Source of the DNA: Mariprofundaceae bacterium
GTDB taxonomy: Bacteria; Pseudomonadota; Zetaproteobacteria; Mariprofundales; Mariprofundaceae
DNA: 43,631 nt
Assembly: GCA_030950985.1 (NCBI GenBank)
Contig: JAUZQM010000029.1
Location: forward strand, 1 to 43,631
Direction: 5' to 3'
Under the pieces are notes generated by a model. That model ran no database searches, was not told the origin of the DNA, and worked only from the letters and a program-made list of their open reading frames with translations. The position numbers and the translations under genes were made by a program. Positions 9,070 through 18,644 of this stretch are shown piece by piece; within the stretch, counting starts at the first letter, position 1; each line of letters begins with the position of its first letter.

Positions 9070-9726
9070 ATGAGGGTTCTAACATTAATGAATCAGAAGG
9101 GCGGCGTTGGTAAAACAACCTTAGCCTTATCGTTGGCTGCTCGTTGGCATTTAGCAGGGTTTTCTGTGGCTGTTATCGATTGTGACCCACAAGGTTCTTC
9201 AGTATTTTGGAAAAAACAACAAGTTGAAAACAGCCTACTTCGCGGCATTAAAGTGTATGCAGTCACCTTGCCATCTGAAATTCGTTCCTGTCGAAATTTA
9301 GATGTCGACTATGTTGTATTGGATACACCGGGTACTGATAAATCTACGGTTCGCGCTGCTATTCATGCATCCGATGGGCTCATTATTCCTGTTCAACCTT
9401 CGGCTGTTGATGTTGATGCTTCCTACGCATCATTAGAAGCAGGATTGGATGCTAGCAAACCCATTGCCTATATTCTTAACCGCTATATTCGACAAAGTAT
9501 CCTAGGTGAAGATACAAAAAAGGCATTGAAAACAGCGCCTGTAACAGTCATTGATAAAGTCATGCATCAGTATCAAGATTTTCCACGCTCTATTGGTTCA
9601 GGAGAAACACCGACTACCATGTTTCCTGGGCAAAAATCAGCACGCAACATTGAAGCGATTGGTCAAGCCATTGATCAATGGTTAATAAAGTGTGATCAAA
9701 AAAGCGAAACACATAGCACTGTATAA
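9070..9726 (+). CDS. Orphan ParA/MinD-family ATPase
   Basis: A 218-residue deviant-Walker ATPase. Visible are the Walker A motif [19 protein letters not shown] at the N-terminus, [14 protein letters not shown], and VVLDTPGTD in the Walker B position. It lacks an N-terminal DNA-binding extension and has no adjacent parB or centromere-like repeats, so it resembles short orphan ParA proteins that position cellular cargo rather than soj of the main chromosome locus. The next gene is a thioredoxin-like protein starting about 16 bp after its stop. A GGGGAAG lies somewhat far upstream of the ATG. The proximal upstream DNA is the right arm of MITE copy A. Confidence 0.85.
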   Translation: MRVLTLMNQKGGVGKTTLALSLAARWHLAGFSVAVIDCDPQGSSVFWKKQQVENSLLRGIKVYAVTLPSEIRSCRNLDVDYVVLDTPGTDKSTVRAAIHASDGLIIPVQPSAVDVDASYASLEAGLDASKPIAYILNRYIRQSILGEDTKKALKTAPVTVIDKVMHQYQDFPRSIGSGETPTTMFPGQKSARNIEAIGQAIDQWLIKCDQKSETHSTV

Positions 9727-9742
9727 AAAAGGAGTTTATTTT

Positions 9743-10294
9743 ATGGCACTTGTTGCATCCATTCATGTTGATTTAGGTTGGGATTTACCTCACATTCAAC
9801 TGCAAGATACATCACTAAAAACTGTTCAGTTACAAGATTTTATGGGCGAAAAAGGTTTGCTTGTCGTATTTACTTGCAACCACTGTCCTTATGCACTTGC
9901 CATTTGGCCACGTCTTATCAAACACGCTCAATACTTACGCGAGCAAGGTATTCATACCGTGGCTATCAATCCCAATATTCATCCTGATTTCCCAGAAGAT
10001 TCGATTTCAGCGATGCAAGAAAAAATACAGGAATGGGGTATCGATTTTCCCTATTTAGCCGATGAATCACAAACAGTTGCGAAGGCATTTGATGCCCAAT
10101 GCACCCCTGACTTATATTTATTCAACGATGATTCAAAACTCTATTATCATGGTCGAATCGATGATTATTGGAAAGATGCAAGCAAAGTAAGCCAAGAAGA
10201 ATTGTTACCTGCCGCACAGGCAATGGTAGCAGGCAAGGAATCGCCAAAAGTTCAACACCCAACCATTGGTTGTTCGATTAAATGGAAAGAATAA
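9743..10294 (+). CDS. Thioredoxin-fold / AhpC-TSA-like protein with CNHCPY motif
   Basis: A 183-residue cytosolic thioredoxin-fold protein of the peroxiredoxin-like group marked by FTCNHCPYALAIWPRL near residue 38. CxxC cysteines suggest thiol-disulfide or peroxide chemistry; the substrate is unknown. Other family features are VAINPN, FPYLADESQTVAKAFDAQCTPDLYLF and LYYHGRIDD. The ORF track begins at 9692, but ATG 9743 has AAAAAGGAG at ideal spacing and matches the family start, so I use it. No signal peptide is seen. Confidence 0.87.
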   Translation: MALVASIHVDLGWDLPHIQLQDTSLKTVQLQDFMGEKGLLVVFTCNHCPYALAIWPRLIKHAQYLREQGIHTVAINPNIHPDFPEDSISAMQEKIQEWGIDFPYLADESQTVAKAFDAQCTPDLYLFNDDSKLYYHGRIDDYWKDASKVSQEELLPAAQAMVAGKESPKVQHPTIGCSIKWKE

Positions 10295-10316
10295 TCATAG
10301 CTTGAGAATGTCAGGC

Positions 10317-10358
10317 GTGGCGCATCATATTAAAAAAGGATGCGTCACGATTTTTTAT
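10317..10358. terminator. Bidirectional intrinsic terminator between convergent genes
   Basis: GTGGCGCATC (10317-10326) pairs with GATGCGTCAC (10339-10348) at 9 of 10 positions, followed on the plus strand by GATTTTTTA. It ends the thioredoxin-like gene. The right arm includes the TGA stop of the convergent DedA gene. The loop has an A run that becomes a T run on the minus strand. Confidence 0.7.
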
Positions 10359-10938
10359 CAGCACCGTCATCCCATTGAGCTTTAAGCTTTTGATGTCCAT
10401 AATGCCAATAGATCCAGCCTACGACACAGGCAAGTAAGATCACAACAATCCCCAATCCCCAAAGACCAAACTGATGAAGAACGTGTATGGCAGCCAAGCC
10501 TAAAAAATGACCTGCGCTATAAATGACGCATGCCCAAATGATGCAATTCACCACTTGGAGTAAAAAAAAACGTTTAAAGCTGATCGATGACGTGCCAAAA
10601 AGAATGGCAGCAGCCAAACGTGTTCCATATAAGTATTGAAAAATAAAAATGGACCAATGTGCATATTTATCAAGAATCATATTGGCTTTGGGTGCATGAC
10701 GTTTCAGAGAAGGCATGGCATTGATAATTTGCTCACCACGCCAACGCCCTAAAGCAAAAAAGAACAAGTGACCAAGAAAAGCACCGCATGCAGCCACAGC
10801 AATGACCTTCCAAGTGGTAAGAATGCCCGCAGCAGCAAAAGCGGCAGCAATAATAAGCGCCGATTCGCCTTCAATAAACGTCCAAAACAACACTGCCCAA
10901 TAGCCGTATTGTTCAACAATATTTTGAATCCATTCCAT
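10345..10938 (-). CDS. DedA-family inner-membrane protein
   Basis: A 197-residue polytopic membrane protein of the DedA/SNARE-associated superfamily, now linked to lipid-carrier (undecaprenyl phosphate) or phospholipid flipping and membrane potential maintenance. Visible family segments are FWTFIEGESALIIAAAFAAAG near the N-terminus, GAFLGHLFFFALGRWRG, and the arginine-bearing YLYGTRLAAAILFGTSSISFKRF. About four to five hydrophobic segments are seen, ending with a C-terminal helix and a basic tail. It stands alone, convergent to the thioredoxin-like gene. Confidence 0.88.
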   Translation of the reverse strand: MEWIQNIVEQYGYWAVLFWTFIEGESALIIAAAFAAAGILTTWKVIAVAACGAFLGHLFFFALGRWRGEQIINAMPSLKRHAPKANMILDKYAHWSIFIFQYLYGTRLAAAILFGTSSISFKRFFLLQVVNCIIWACVIYSAGHFLGLAAIHVLHQFGLWGLGIVVILLACVVGWIYWHYGHQKLKAQWDDGADKKS

Positions 10939-11039
10939 GCAACGATTGTATCAAATATGGTACTAACTGAAACATAAAAATAGATTATTAGAGGATATTT
11001 TTCTATAACATACTGATATATAAATCATATGGTGGTTTT

Positions 11040-11220
11040 TTAAATCTGAGTGAGTAACAATGATAGTTTCGACATTTTATTTTCATTAATCGCAACGGTT
11101 TCATTATCTGTTTTTGCCAAATAATCAGCAGATAACGTAAAGCTGGTGCTATCAAGACTATTCAAACGCGGACCAATCTTCTCCTGATGGCAAACATACA
11201 AAGAAATTTCACTCAACTTG
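11040..11220 (-). pseudogene. Possible C-terminal gene remnant
   Basis: On the minus strand a frame of about 60 codons reads ...ISLYVCHQEKIGPRLNSLD...TDNETVAINENKMSKLS...QI and stops at 11040-11042. The composition looks protein-like and lacks a good start codon. The 61-bp palindromic element begins exactly where the readable part ends. I do not recognise the family. It could be a decayed gene truncated by the element, or chance. Confidence 0.35.
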
Positions 11221-11280
11221 GAAGTACGAATTTAGCAGTCCCCTTATGTGCTAATTTAGCGAGGCTAAGGTCGCACTTCC
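11220..11280. repeat. 61-bp palindromic element
   Basis: The ends GGAAGTACGA (11220-11229) and TCGCACTTCC (11271-11280) are inverted repeats with one mismatch in ten. Inside is a second dyad, AATTTAGCA against TGCTAATTT. It resembles a small interspersed palindrome and is unrelated to the 200-bp MITE. Only one copy is visible here. Confidence 0.5.
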
Positions 11281-11345
11281 AGAGTGATTCATTACTTATG
11301 TCATTTTTTCCAAATGTTTGTATCAAGGCTCTATGAGTATATTTT

Positions 11346-12203
11346 TTATCTTTTTACTACAGTGGATTTGTTTTTTAGAATAATGAAAATACCACTTAAA
11401 ATCATCAATGCGGCAAGGGAAAAGTGTAAACTTATATGTTCATCCAGCCATAAAAAACCTCCAACTGTCGCAATAAAAGGAACTAAAAGTTGTAATGAAG
11501 CAGCAAGGCTGGTGGGTATTTTCTTGAGTACAGTGTACCAGAGGGCATAACCGATACCTGATGCCAAAGCGCCAGATACAATGGCAAGTAAAACACCTTT
11601 GTTGGATAGGTGGTTTTGATCGATAAACCAAAAACTAAGCGCGATAGTGAACGGTAAGGCATACAAAAAGTTATGCTGAGTATGCCATAAAGGTGCGTGA
11701 GATGTTTGACCTAACATACTGTAAATACCCCAAGCGATGCCTGCAATCGTCATCAAGAAAAAACCTTGAAGCGAGGGCATACTCGCACTGGGTAACATCA
11801 AATAAACAAAGCCAGAAAAGGCAATGAGCATGCCCAACCATGCTTTGAAAGGTGGACGGTTGCCAGCAAAAATACTTACCGACATCATGGTCATATGAAC
11901 TGCACCATAAAGAATGATGGCACCTGTGCCTGTATTTAAATTGACGTATGCAAAAGAGAATGTACTGGCATAAATAAACAACATGATTGGTGCATAGGTG
12001 CGTGAAGATAAGGTGCTTTGGATGGGTGTAGCGGAAGGTCGCTTGAATTGAATCAGAATATACAAAGCGATAGCACCTGATAAAAGTCGAATACTTGTAA
12101 AACTAGCGGGATCAAGATGACTTTCGCCTAAAGCCATGCGACAAAAAATAGAGTTGGCGGCAAAGCCAATAAGGGCAAGAGCAGTGAGTAATGATGTGGA
12201 CAT
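11346..12203 (-). CDS. DMT-superfamily transporter, EamA type
   Basis: A ten-helix inner-membrane permease made of two EamA repeats; members export amino acids, metabolites or drugs by proton exchange. The first repeat begins ALALIGFAANSIFCRMALG with SFTSIRLLSGAIALYIL, and the second includes GIAWGIYSMLGQ and LSLHFSLAALMILSGIFIIL-type helices. The substrate cannot be told. The ORF track starts at 12239, but ATG 12203 (MSTSLLTAL) puts the first helix at the N-terminus as is usual; neither start has a clear ribosome site. It is divergent from mutS. Confidence 0.85.
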   Translation of the reverse strand: MSTSLLTALALIGFAANSIFCRMALGESHLDPASFTSIRLLSGAIALYILIQFKRPSATPIQSTLSSRTYAPIMLFIYASTFSFAYVNLNTGTGAIILYGAVHMTMMSVSIFAGNRPPFKAWLGMLIAFSGFVYLMLPSASMPSLQGFFLMTIAGIAWGIYSMLGQTSHAPLWHTQHNFLYALPFTIALSFWFIDQNHLSNKGVLLAIVSGALASGIGYALWYTVLKKIPTSLAASLQLLVPFIATVGGFLWLDEHISLHFSLAALMILSGIFIILKNKSTVVKR

Positions 12204-12318
12204 GGCGATAAGTCTTATGATTTTTATATTTCTTACCATAAAGATAGCATTGGCAAGCTATTTGCTTTATTATGTTTAACGATTGAAATAACGTGCAGAG
12301 ACATCTACCATCGTTTAT

Positions 12319-12379
12319 CAGTTCGGTGAGTGCGCCTCCCCTCCTTCCCTTTTAGTGGCCTCCCGAGCTGGTATTTTTT
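12319..12379 (+). ncRNA. Candidate small RNA or mutS leader hairpin with anti-SD loop
   Basis: CAGTTCGG (12319-12326) pairs with CCGAGCTG (12363-12370), 8 pairs with one G-T, and TATTTTTTA follows, as in an intrinsic terminator. The 36-base loop is C/T rich (CGCCTCCCCTCCTTCCC) and contains CCTCCTT, identical to the 16S anti-Shine-Dalgarno core. A weak upstream promoter may exist (TTGCTT, 17 bases, GAAATA, ending about 12290). It lies 35 bp before mutS. It could be a sRNA that pairs with ribosome sites, a leader of mutS, or a coincidence. Confidence 0.35.
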
Positions 12380-12414
12380 ATCTCCATTCATTCTAAAAAT
12401 GTTAATCTTCGCAC

Positions 12415-15030
12415 ATGACAACCGAAACACCTGAATCTACAAAACCAAGTAAGCAAACACCCATGATGCAGCAATACCTCGCCATTAAATCGGATTATAG
12501 CGATTGTTTGCTGTTTTATCGTATGGGTGATTTTTATGAGATGTTTTTTGATGATGCCATTGATGCGTCAAAAATTCTTGATATCACCTTAACCAAGCGA
12601 GGGAAAGCTGACGGCGCAGATATTCCCATGGCAGGTGTTCCTTGGCATCAAGCGGATAATTATTTAGCCAAATTGGTAGCAGCAGGTAAACGTGTGGCGA
12701 TTTGTGATCAAATGGAAGCGCCAACGGCAGGAAAAGGTCCCGTACGTCGTGAAGTGGTGCGTGTGGTGACACCAGGTACGATTACTGAATCATCCTTATT
12801 GGAGCAGGAAACAAGCGCACCCTTATTGGCGATTGCGCAACAAGGTGAGGCTTGGGGCTTGGCATCATTGGATATGGCTTCAGGAGCTTGGCGTTTACAA
12901 GAAGGTGTCGGCGAGCAAGGTTTAGATGAATGTTTGGCAGTCTTAAAGCCTGCTGAAGTATTGCTGCCTTCCAAAGCGACACTCGCGAATGATTGGCAAG
13001 TCTATCGTTTGGGTGATTGGAGTTTTTCAGCATCGGTCGCACAAGAACAATTACAACAGCGTTTTGGTTTGAAAGATTTTACATCCTTAAATTTAGATAG
13101 ACATCCACAAGTAGCGGCGGCAATTGGTGCGGTGTTGGTTTATTTAGAACAAACACAAAAATGTAATGTTGGCCATTTGCAATTACCAGTCTTTAAAGAA
13201 CAAGCCATGGGTATGCAAATTGATGCTCGTTCGCGTCGCAATCTTGAAGTGTACGCTGCACTCAATGGTGATCGGAAATCAGGCATGATGCATATCCTTG
13301 ATCAAAGTTGTACACCCATGGGCGCACGTTTGTTACGCGAATGGATTGATCATCCGCTATTGGATGTAGACATGATTGAAGCGCGACAAGATGCGGTTCA
13401 ACAGCTGCTTGAATGTCGGGATACAAACGATGATTTAAGGCAATCATTGGCAAATATTCGAGATATGGAACGGATGCTAACACGCATTGTTTTGCATCGT
13501 GCTGCACCCAGAGATTTGCGAGGTCTGACTGATTCCTTGCTGATGTTACCCGATATTCAACAGATTTTAGAAGGATGTACAGGCTTGTTAGCAGCGGTCA
13601 AACCTGCTTTATTGGGCTTGGAAGCTTTGGCGCAGACATTGAACCAAGCATTGGAAAGCACCATGCCTGCCGTATTTCATGCAGGTGGCGTGATTCAATG
13701 CGGTTTTGATGTAGAATTGGATCGTTTGCGGGCTTTGGCAGACGATGCCGATGATTGGTTGCGAGCTTATGAAGCGAAAGAGCGTGAACGCACAGGCTTG
13801 CAAAACCTGCGTGTGAAATACAACAAAGTATTTGGTTATTTTATTGAAATATCCAAAGCACAATCAGCGGATGCACCACACGATTATGTACGCAAACAAA
13901 CCCTAGTGAATGCGGAACGCTTTATCACCGATGAATTACACAGTTTTGAAACAGAAATTCTAGGGGCAAAAGATGCAGCGATGACCCGTGAATCAGCATT
14001 GTTAGAACAATTGCATCACATGATTACCCAAGCAGCAAGCAGTATTCAACAAGCAGCGGCAGCTGTGGCATCTATCGATGTATTGGCATGTTTTGCATAC
14101 TTGGCAGCAAGCCATGATTACCATCGACCAGAAGTGCATCATGGTCGGGTATTAAGTATTGAATCAGGGCGACATGCGGTGGTCGAACAATGTCTCAAGG
14201 ACGACAGTTTTGTTGCCAATGATACCCATATGGATGCTAAATCACGTCGGTTTATGTTGCTCACAGGGCCCAATATGGGTGGTAAATCTACCTATATGCG
14301 GCAAGTAGCATGGGTTGTTTGGTTGGCTCATACAGGTTGTTTTGTACCTGCCGATTCGGCTCGTATTCCGCTCACAAGTCGTTTGTTTACGCGTGTGGGT
14401 GCTGGTGATGAATTGGCAAGTGGACGTTCCACATTTATGGTAGAAATGATGGAAACCGCAGCGATTTTGAATCAATTAGAACCGCGTTCTTTGGTGATTG
14501 TCGATGAAATTGGGCGTGGTACAAGCACTTGGGATGGTTTGGCGATTGCTTGGGCAGTCGCAGAACAATTGATTGATGCTGATGATGTTTTTACCTTATT
14601 TGCGACGCATTATCACGAATTAACCGCCTTGCCTGAAAATCATCAAGAAGCTTTCAATGCCTCCGTGACGGTGCGTGAATGGAATGGGCAAGTCATTTTC
14701 ATGCACAAAATTATCGAAGATGCAGCGGATCAATCGTATGGTATTGCAGTGGCACAATTGGCAGGTTTACCGCCTCAAGTGGTCAAACGCGCGCGTGAAC
14801 ATTTGCATCGTTTGGAACATGGCGCACCTTTGGTCAACGAACAAGACGTTGCTCAGTTGGGTTTGTTTGCCGAAGCTGAAAAACGCAAGCAAGCCAAGCA
14901 TTTGAAACATTTACAAGATTTAGAATCGCGTTTGCAAGCCGTGGATGTGAATCAAATGCGACCTGTTGAAGCCTTATTATATTTGGAAGAACTCAAAGTG
15001 ACACTGGAGTCTGATGATGGCGAAAAATAA
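12415..15030 (+). CDS. mutS: DNA mismatch repair protein MutS
   Basis: Recognises base mismatches and small loops and recruits MutL. The mismatch-recognition motif GDFYEMF lies at residues 39-44 with the Phe and Glu that contact the lesion. The ATPase domain carries [14 protein letters not shown] near residue 618, [17 protein letters not shown] and FATHYHEL. The 871-residue length is normal for MutS1. The start has no clear ribosome site and follows a T-rich leader with a hairpin. The stop overlaps the start of glnD. Confidence 0.97.
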   Translation: MTTETPESTKPSKQTPMMQQYLAIKSDYSDCLLFYRMGDFYEMFFDDAIDASKILDITLTKRGKADGADIPMAGVPWHQADNYLAKLVAAGKRVAICDQMEAPTAGKGPVRREVVRVVTPGTITESSLLEQETSAPLLAIAQQGEAWGLASLDMASGAWRLQEGVGEQGLDECLAVLKPAEVLLPSKATLANDWQVYRLGDWSFSASVAQEQLQQRFGLKDFTSLNLDRHPQVAAAIGAVLVYLEQTQKCNVGHLQLPVFKEQAMGMQIDARSRRNLEVYAALNGDRKSGMMHILDQSCTPMGARLLREWIDHPLLDVDMIEARQDAVQQLLECRDTNDDLRQSLANIRDMERMLTRIVLHRAAPRDLRGLTDSLLMLPDIQQILEGCTGLLAAVKPALLGLEALAQTLNQALESTMPAVFHAGGVIQCGFDVELDRLRALADDADDWLRAYEAKERERTGLQNLRVKYNKVFGYFIEISKAQSADAPHDYVRKQTLVNAERFITDELHSFETEILGAKDAAMTRESALLEQLHHMITQAASSIQQAAAAVASIDVLACFAYLAASHDYHRPEVHHGRVLSIESGRHAVVEQCLKDDSFVANDTHMDAKSRRFMLLTGPNMGGKSTYMRQVAWVVWLAHTGCFVPADSARIPLTSRLFTRVGAGDELASGRSTFMVEMMETAAILNQLEPRSLVIVDEIGRGTSTWDGLAIAWAVAEQLIDADDVFTLFATHYHELTALPENHQEAFNASVTVREWNGQVIFMHKIIEDAADQSYGIAVAQLAGLPPQVVKRAREHLHRLEHGAPLVNEQDVAQLGLFAEAEKRKQAKHLKHLQDLESRLQAVDVNQMRPVEALLYLEELKVTLESDDGEK

Positions 15031-17602
15031 GAAAAATATAGCTGTTATGCAGCCAATGTATGACATCATTACCGAACAATTGGAGCAGGGTGAATCGGGT
15101 GACGTCTTGATGAAAAGCATGTGTCAGCAAGTGGATGTTTTTCTCATTCAACTTTGGCAAGAAAAAGCACCGTATGCAGCCAAGTGTGTTGATTTGGTGG
15201 CAGTGGGTGGTTATGGACGTGGAGAACTCGCACCTCAATCTGATTGGGATTTGTGGTTTTTAACCGATGACCATCTGGATGAAGCATGTCAAAAGGATAT
15301 TGAAGTGTTTTTGTATGCCTTATGGGATGTGGGTGCAAAAATTGGTTATGCCGTGCGAACCAACGCACAAACATTGGAGCATATCAAAGAAGATTGGACC
15401 TCTGCAACAGCAGCTTTGGAAACTCGTCTATTGTTTGGAAAGGGTCATCTATTTGAGCGTATGCATGAAAAAACCACCAAGTTCTTTAAGAAAAAACGCA
15501 AAGCCTTTGTGGAAGCTAAGTTAAATGAATTTGAAAGTCGCCACAAAAATACAGGTGGCACAGCGTTTTTGATGGAACCCGACATCAAGGAGTACAAAGG
15601 TGGTTTGCGTGATGTGCAAAGTATTTTTTGGATGGCAAAAGCTTGGTATGGCAGTCAATGTTGTGGAGATTTAGTGCATCAAGGCGCATTATCTTTGCGT
15701 GAATATGAACATTTATCGACAGCCCAAGATTTTTTATGGCGGTGTCGTGCTGCGTTACATTTAGAAGTTCAACGCCCCAATAATCGTTTGGGTTATGAGC
15801 AACAAGCTATTTTAGCCGAACAACTGGGTTATGAAGATCATGATGATCATTTTGCAGTCGAATGGTTTATGAAGGATTATTTTCGACATGCAGGACGTAT
15901 TGCTCGGGTATCGCGTTTGCTGGTCATCTATTTTCAAGAATGCTTACATCCCCAATTATTTGCCTTTGAACGTAATATTGAAGATGGATTTACCTTGGAA
16001 GGGCAGCTTGTTGGTATACAACATGCCCGTGTTTTTCAAGATAATCCTTTACGATTATTGAAGATTTTTCATGTAGCACAACAAGATAAACGTCTTTTAT
16101 CCAGTGTTGCATTGCGTCAAATCCGAGCCGATGTCTTGTTGATTGATGATGATTTTCGTGCGAACCCTGAAGCTCATCGTATGTTTTTGCGGATTTTGCG
16201 TGATCGGCGAAATGTCGCCCATGCTTTGAAAGCCATGCATAATACAGGTGTATTGGGACGATTTATTGTCGCTTTTCGTGATATTGTCGGTTTAGGGCAA
16301 TTCAATCGTTATCATGCGTATACAGTCGATGAACATACTTTGCGAGCAGTCGGCGAAGCGCGTAATTTTTATCATGATGAATATGCCACCCGCTTACCTT
16401 TAGCCAAAGAAGTATGGCATAAAATAAGCCGCCCTGAACTGCTTTATTTGGCATTGATTTTTCATGATATTGCCAAGGGTATGAAAGGGGATCATTCCAT
16501 CAATGGTGAAGGTCTGGCACGTGATTTCTGCCAAAGTATTGGTTTGTCGACAGATGCCAGTGAATTGGTCGCGTGGTTGGTGCTGAAGCATTTAAGCATG
16601 GCTATGACATCACAGCGTTTTGATTTATCCGATCCAGAAGTGATTAAAGATTTTGCAAGCCAAGTCGGTGATTTAGAATGCCTTCATTATTTATTTTTAT
16701 TAACGATTGCAGATATTTCAGCTGTTGGGCCGAATGTTTGGAATGATTGGAAAGGCAGCTTATTGAGTGAATTGTATCGAAGTACAGTGCGTTGTTTGAT
16801 GCAAGGTGGTGAAAAAAATGAAGTATTACAACAAGAGCGTAAGGAACGTTTGGATACACGCATTTCAAGTGCTTTACGGAATGATCGAGGTGAAACTTTA
16901 CGTCAGTTAAGTGATGCTTTATATCGTTTGCCTTGGCGTTGTGTGATGCACTTTCCACCTCGGCAGTTGAATCCGTTGGCAAAGTTATTGGTTGAAGGAA
17001 ACGAAGGTATACGATTTTATTCGGATAAAGTGGCAGGTGAAACCTTGGTCATGATATGGGTCAAGGATCAAGATCATTTGTTTGCCACATTAACCAGTGC
17101 GATTGCTATGGGACACATCAATGTATTGGCTGCACAAGCGTTTGATTTGAAGGATGGGCGCGTCTTGGATGTGTTTCATGTGCAGGATATGGAAGGAAAA
17201 ATATTAAATCATGATGCTGATTTGGAACGTGTACAAAAACGTTTGGAAAAAGCATTGAAGCATTCAACTGAACGAACCCCAATAACTCCGATAAAACAGG
17301 ATAAAATTACCCTATTGATGCGCAATGTCCCTTTAAGGGTTAAGGAACTGGCTGTAAGCTCGGAACACCAAACAACCATTGAAGTTGCCGCCAGTGAACA
17401 GCCTGCATTATTGTCTCGTTTAGCTTGGGTCATCAGTGATATGGGCTTTGCTTTGAAAGGTGCAGCCATTAGCACCTTTGGTGAGCAAGTGGTGGATGTG
17501 TTTTTTATAGAGGGAGAACAAGGCGGCTGTTTGACGGATGATGAAATCAATGGCTTGTGTGAGGCATTAAAAGAAGAAGCGAGTTTACCTGAAGATGCAT
17601 GA
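15014..17602 (+). CDS. glnD: PII uridylyltransferase / uridylyl-removing enzyme GlnD
   Basis: Senses glutamine and adds or removes UMP on PII proteins. The nucleotidyltransferase motif [19 protein letters not shown] is near residue 58, the HD hydrolase motif [20 protein letters not shown] near 482, and two ACT-like regions occupy the C-terminal 180 residues ([23 protein letters not shown] and [23 protein letters not shown]). The length of 862 residues matches the family. It overlaps mutS by 17 bp with a CTGGAG ribosome site inside mutS. No glnB/glnK or amtB is visible in the window. Confidence 0.96.
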   Translation: MMAKNKKNIAVMQPMYDIITEQLEQGESGDVLMKSMCQQVDVFLIQLWQEKAPYAAKCVDLVAVGGYGRGELAPQSDWDLWFLTDDHLDEACQKDIEVFLYALWDVGAKIGYAVRTNAQTLEHIKEDWTSATAALETRLLFGKGHLFERMHEKTTKFFKKKRKAFVEAKLNEFESRHKNTGGTAFLMEPDIKEYKGGLRDVQSIFWMAKAWYGSQCCGDLVHQGALSLREYEHLSTAQDFLWRCRAALHLEVQRPNNRLGYEQQAILAEQLGYEDHDDHFAVEWFMKDYFRHAGRIARVSRLLVIYFQECLHPQLFAFERNIEDGFTLEGQLVGIQHARVFQDNPLRLLKIFHVAQQDKRLLSSVALRQIRADVLLIDDDFRANPEAHRMFLRILRDRRNVAHALKAMHNTGVLGRFIVAFRDIVGLGQFNRYHAYTVDEHTLRAVGEARNFYHDEYATRLPLAKEVWHKISRPELLYLALIFHDIAKGMKGDHSINGEGLARDFCQSIGLSTDASELVAWLVLKHLSMAMTSQRFDLSDPEVIKDFASQVGDLECLHYLFLLTIADISAVGPNVWNDWKGSLLSELYRSTVRCLMQGGEKNEVLQQERKERLDTRISSALRNDRGETLRQLSDALYRLPWRCVMHFPPRQLNPLAKLLVEGNEGIRFYSDKVAGETLVMIWVKDQDHLFATLTSAIAMGHINVLAAQAFDLKDGRVLDVFHVQDMEGKILNHDADLERVQKRLEKALKHSTERTPITPIKQDKITLLMRNVPLRVKELAVSSEHQTTIEVAASEQPALLSRLAWVISDMGFALKGAAISTFGEQVVDVFFIEGEQGGCLTDDEINGLCEALKEEASLPEDA

Positions 17603-17843
17603 ACTATTGGCATCGCCAGAGCAATGCCTTAGTTTATTTGGTTCTGTAGTGATTTTATTGGCTTATTTTCTCATGGTATCTAAACCTGATAAAAAAATAT
17701 TATCTTTTTATATGAGTATATTAGGTGGTATTTCCTTGCTCATCATGGCATTTCTATATGCCAATGTCGGATTGATTTTTTTAGAAGTTTCTTGGATTTC
17801 CATCAATGCTTGGGGTATTTGGCACGCTTATCAAAAAAAGTAA
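17595..17843 (+). CDS. Small membrane protein, CBU_0592-like
   Basis: An 82-residue protein with three hydrophobic segments (LFGSVVILLAYFLMV, FYMSILGGISLLIMAFLYA, GLIFLEVSWISINAWGIWHAY) and a short lysine tail. The pattern, including a W-I-S-I-N-A-W-G-I third helix, resembles the small CBU_0592-type membrane domain of unknown function. It overlaps the end of glnD by 8 bp and is probably translated with it. Confidence 0.75.
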   Translation: MHELLASPEQCLSLFGSVVILLAYFLMVSKPDKKILSFYMSILGGISLLIMAFLYANVGLIFLEVSWISINAWGIWHAYQKK

Positions 17844-17888
17844 CGCTGAGCTCTTTATGCCAAATTAAATCAAAGGACATCACATCCG

Positions 17889-18542
17889 TTACTTAGATGT
17901 TAATAAAATTTCAATACGACGATTTTGAGCTCGCCCAGTTTTAGTTGCATTACTTGCTTTGGGTTCTGTATCTGCATGACCTTCTACGCGAAAAGAATTG
18001 GGTGCAATATGGTGTCTCCAAACCAACAATCGAACGACGGAAGCGGCACGTAACGATGATAAATCCCAGTTGTCTTGGAATGTATTATTGTGCTTGCTAA
18101 CATTTAAATTATCGGTATGACCAATGATACGAACAATACCACCTTGTTGAATATGTTTGTTCATCACATTGACCAGTTTTTCAATAGCAATAGCACCCTG
18201 TTTATTAAGTTTGTATTGTCCTGATGAAAAAAGAATAGAATTTAGCATGGTGACTTTGATGGATTGGTTTTTCAGCTGTTCCACCATGACCGTTTTTTCT
18301 TGAACTTCATTTTTTAAGGTGCGATTGAGTTCTTTTAAATTGGCCTCTTGTGCCAATAAACGATTGTTTTCAGCGGTTAATTTTATTTTTTCTGTTTTTA
18401 ATAACGAGGCTTGTAGATTTCTTTTATGGGTTTCTTGCATCACCGCATCAGTCTTTTTGGCGTTTGTTTGGCAGCCTGTGATGGCTAATATGAGTAACAA
18501 TAAGCTTACTATTCGCGTTGTTTTTATGGTTTGAATGTGCAT
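17889..18542 (-). CDS. OmpA-family peptidoglycan-binding lipoprotein
   Basis: A likely outer-membrane lipoprotein of 217 residues. The signal peptide ends in the lipobox AITGC. A long charged helix follows (residues about 35-90, likely coiled coil), then an OmpA C-terminal domain with RIIGHTDNLNV, LSSLRAASVVRLLV, RVEGHADTEPKASNATKTGRAQNRRIEI, including the arginine and aspartate that bind diaminopimelate. ATG 18542 is preferred over the track start 18557 because GGAG lies 9 bases before it. Unlike Pal it has an extended coiled coil. Confidence 0.87.
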   Translation of the reverse strand: MHIQTIKTTRIVSLLLLILAITGCQTNAKKTDAVMQETHKRNLQASLLKTEKIKLTAENNRLLAQEANLKELNRTLKNEVQEKTVMVEQLKNQSIKVTMLNSILFSSGQYKLNKQGAIAIEKLVNVMNKHIQQGGIVRIIGHTDNLNVSKHNNTFQDNWDLSSLRAASVVRLLVWRHHIAPNSFRVEGHADTEPKASNATKTGRAQNRRIEILLTSK

Positions 18543-18644
18543 GTGAATCATCTCCATTAAAGGGATTTATTTTTGGAATCTTAAACTCTAACTTAAACTA
18601 TCATGTGTCAAAATAAATATTGCCAAGTTCAGTGTAAAAAAGAC

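Noticed and set aside
17838-17894. 8-bp inverted repeat AAGTAACG/CGTTACTT between the small membrane protein and the OmpA-like gene as a terminator
   Set aside because: The loop is about 41 bases and no T run follows on either strand, so evidence is too weak.
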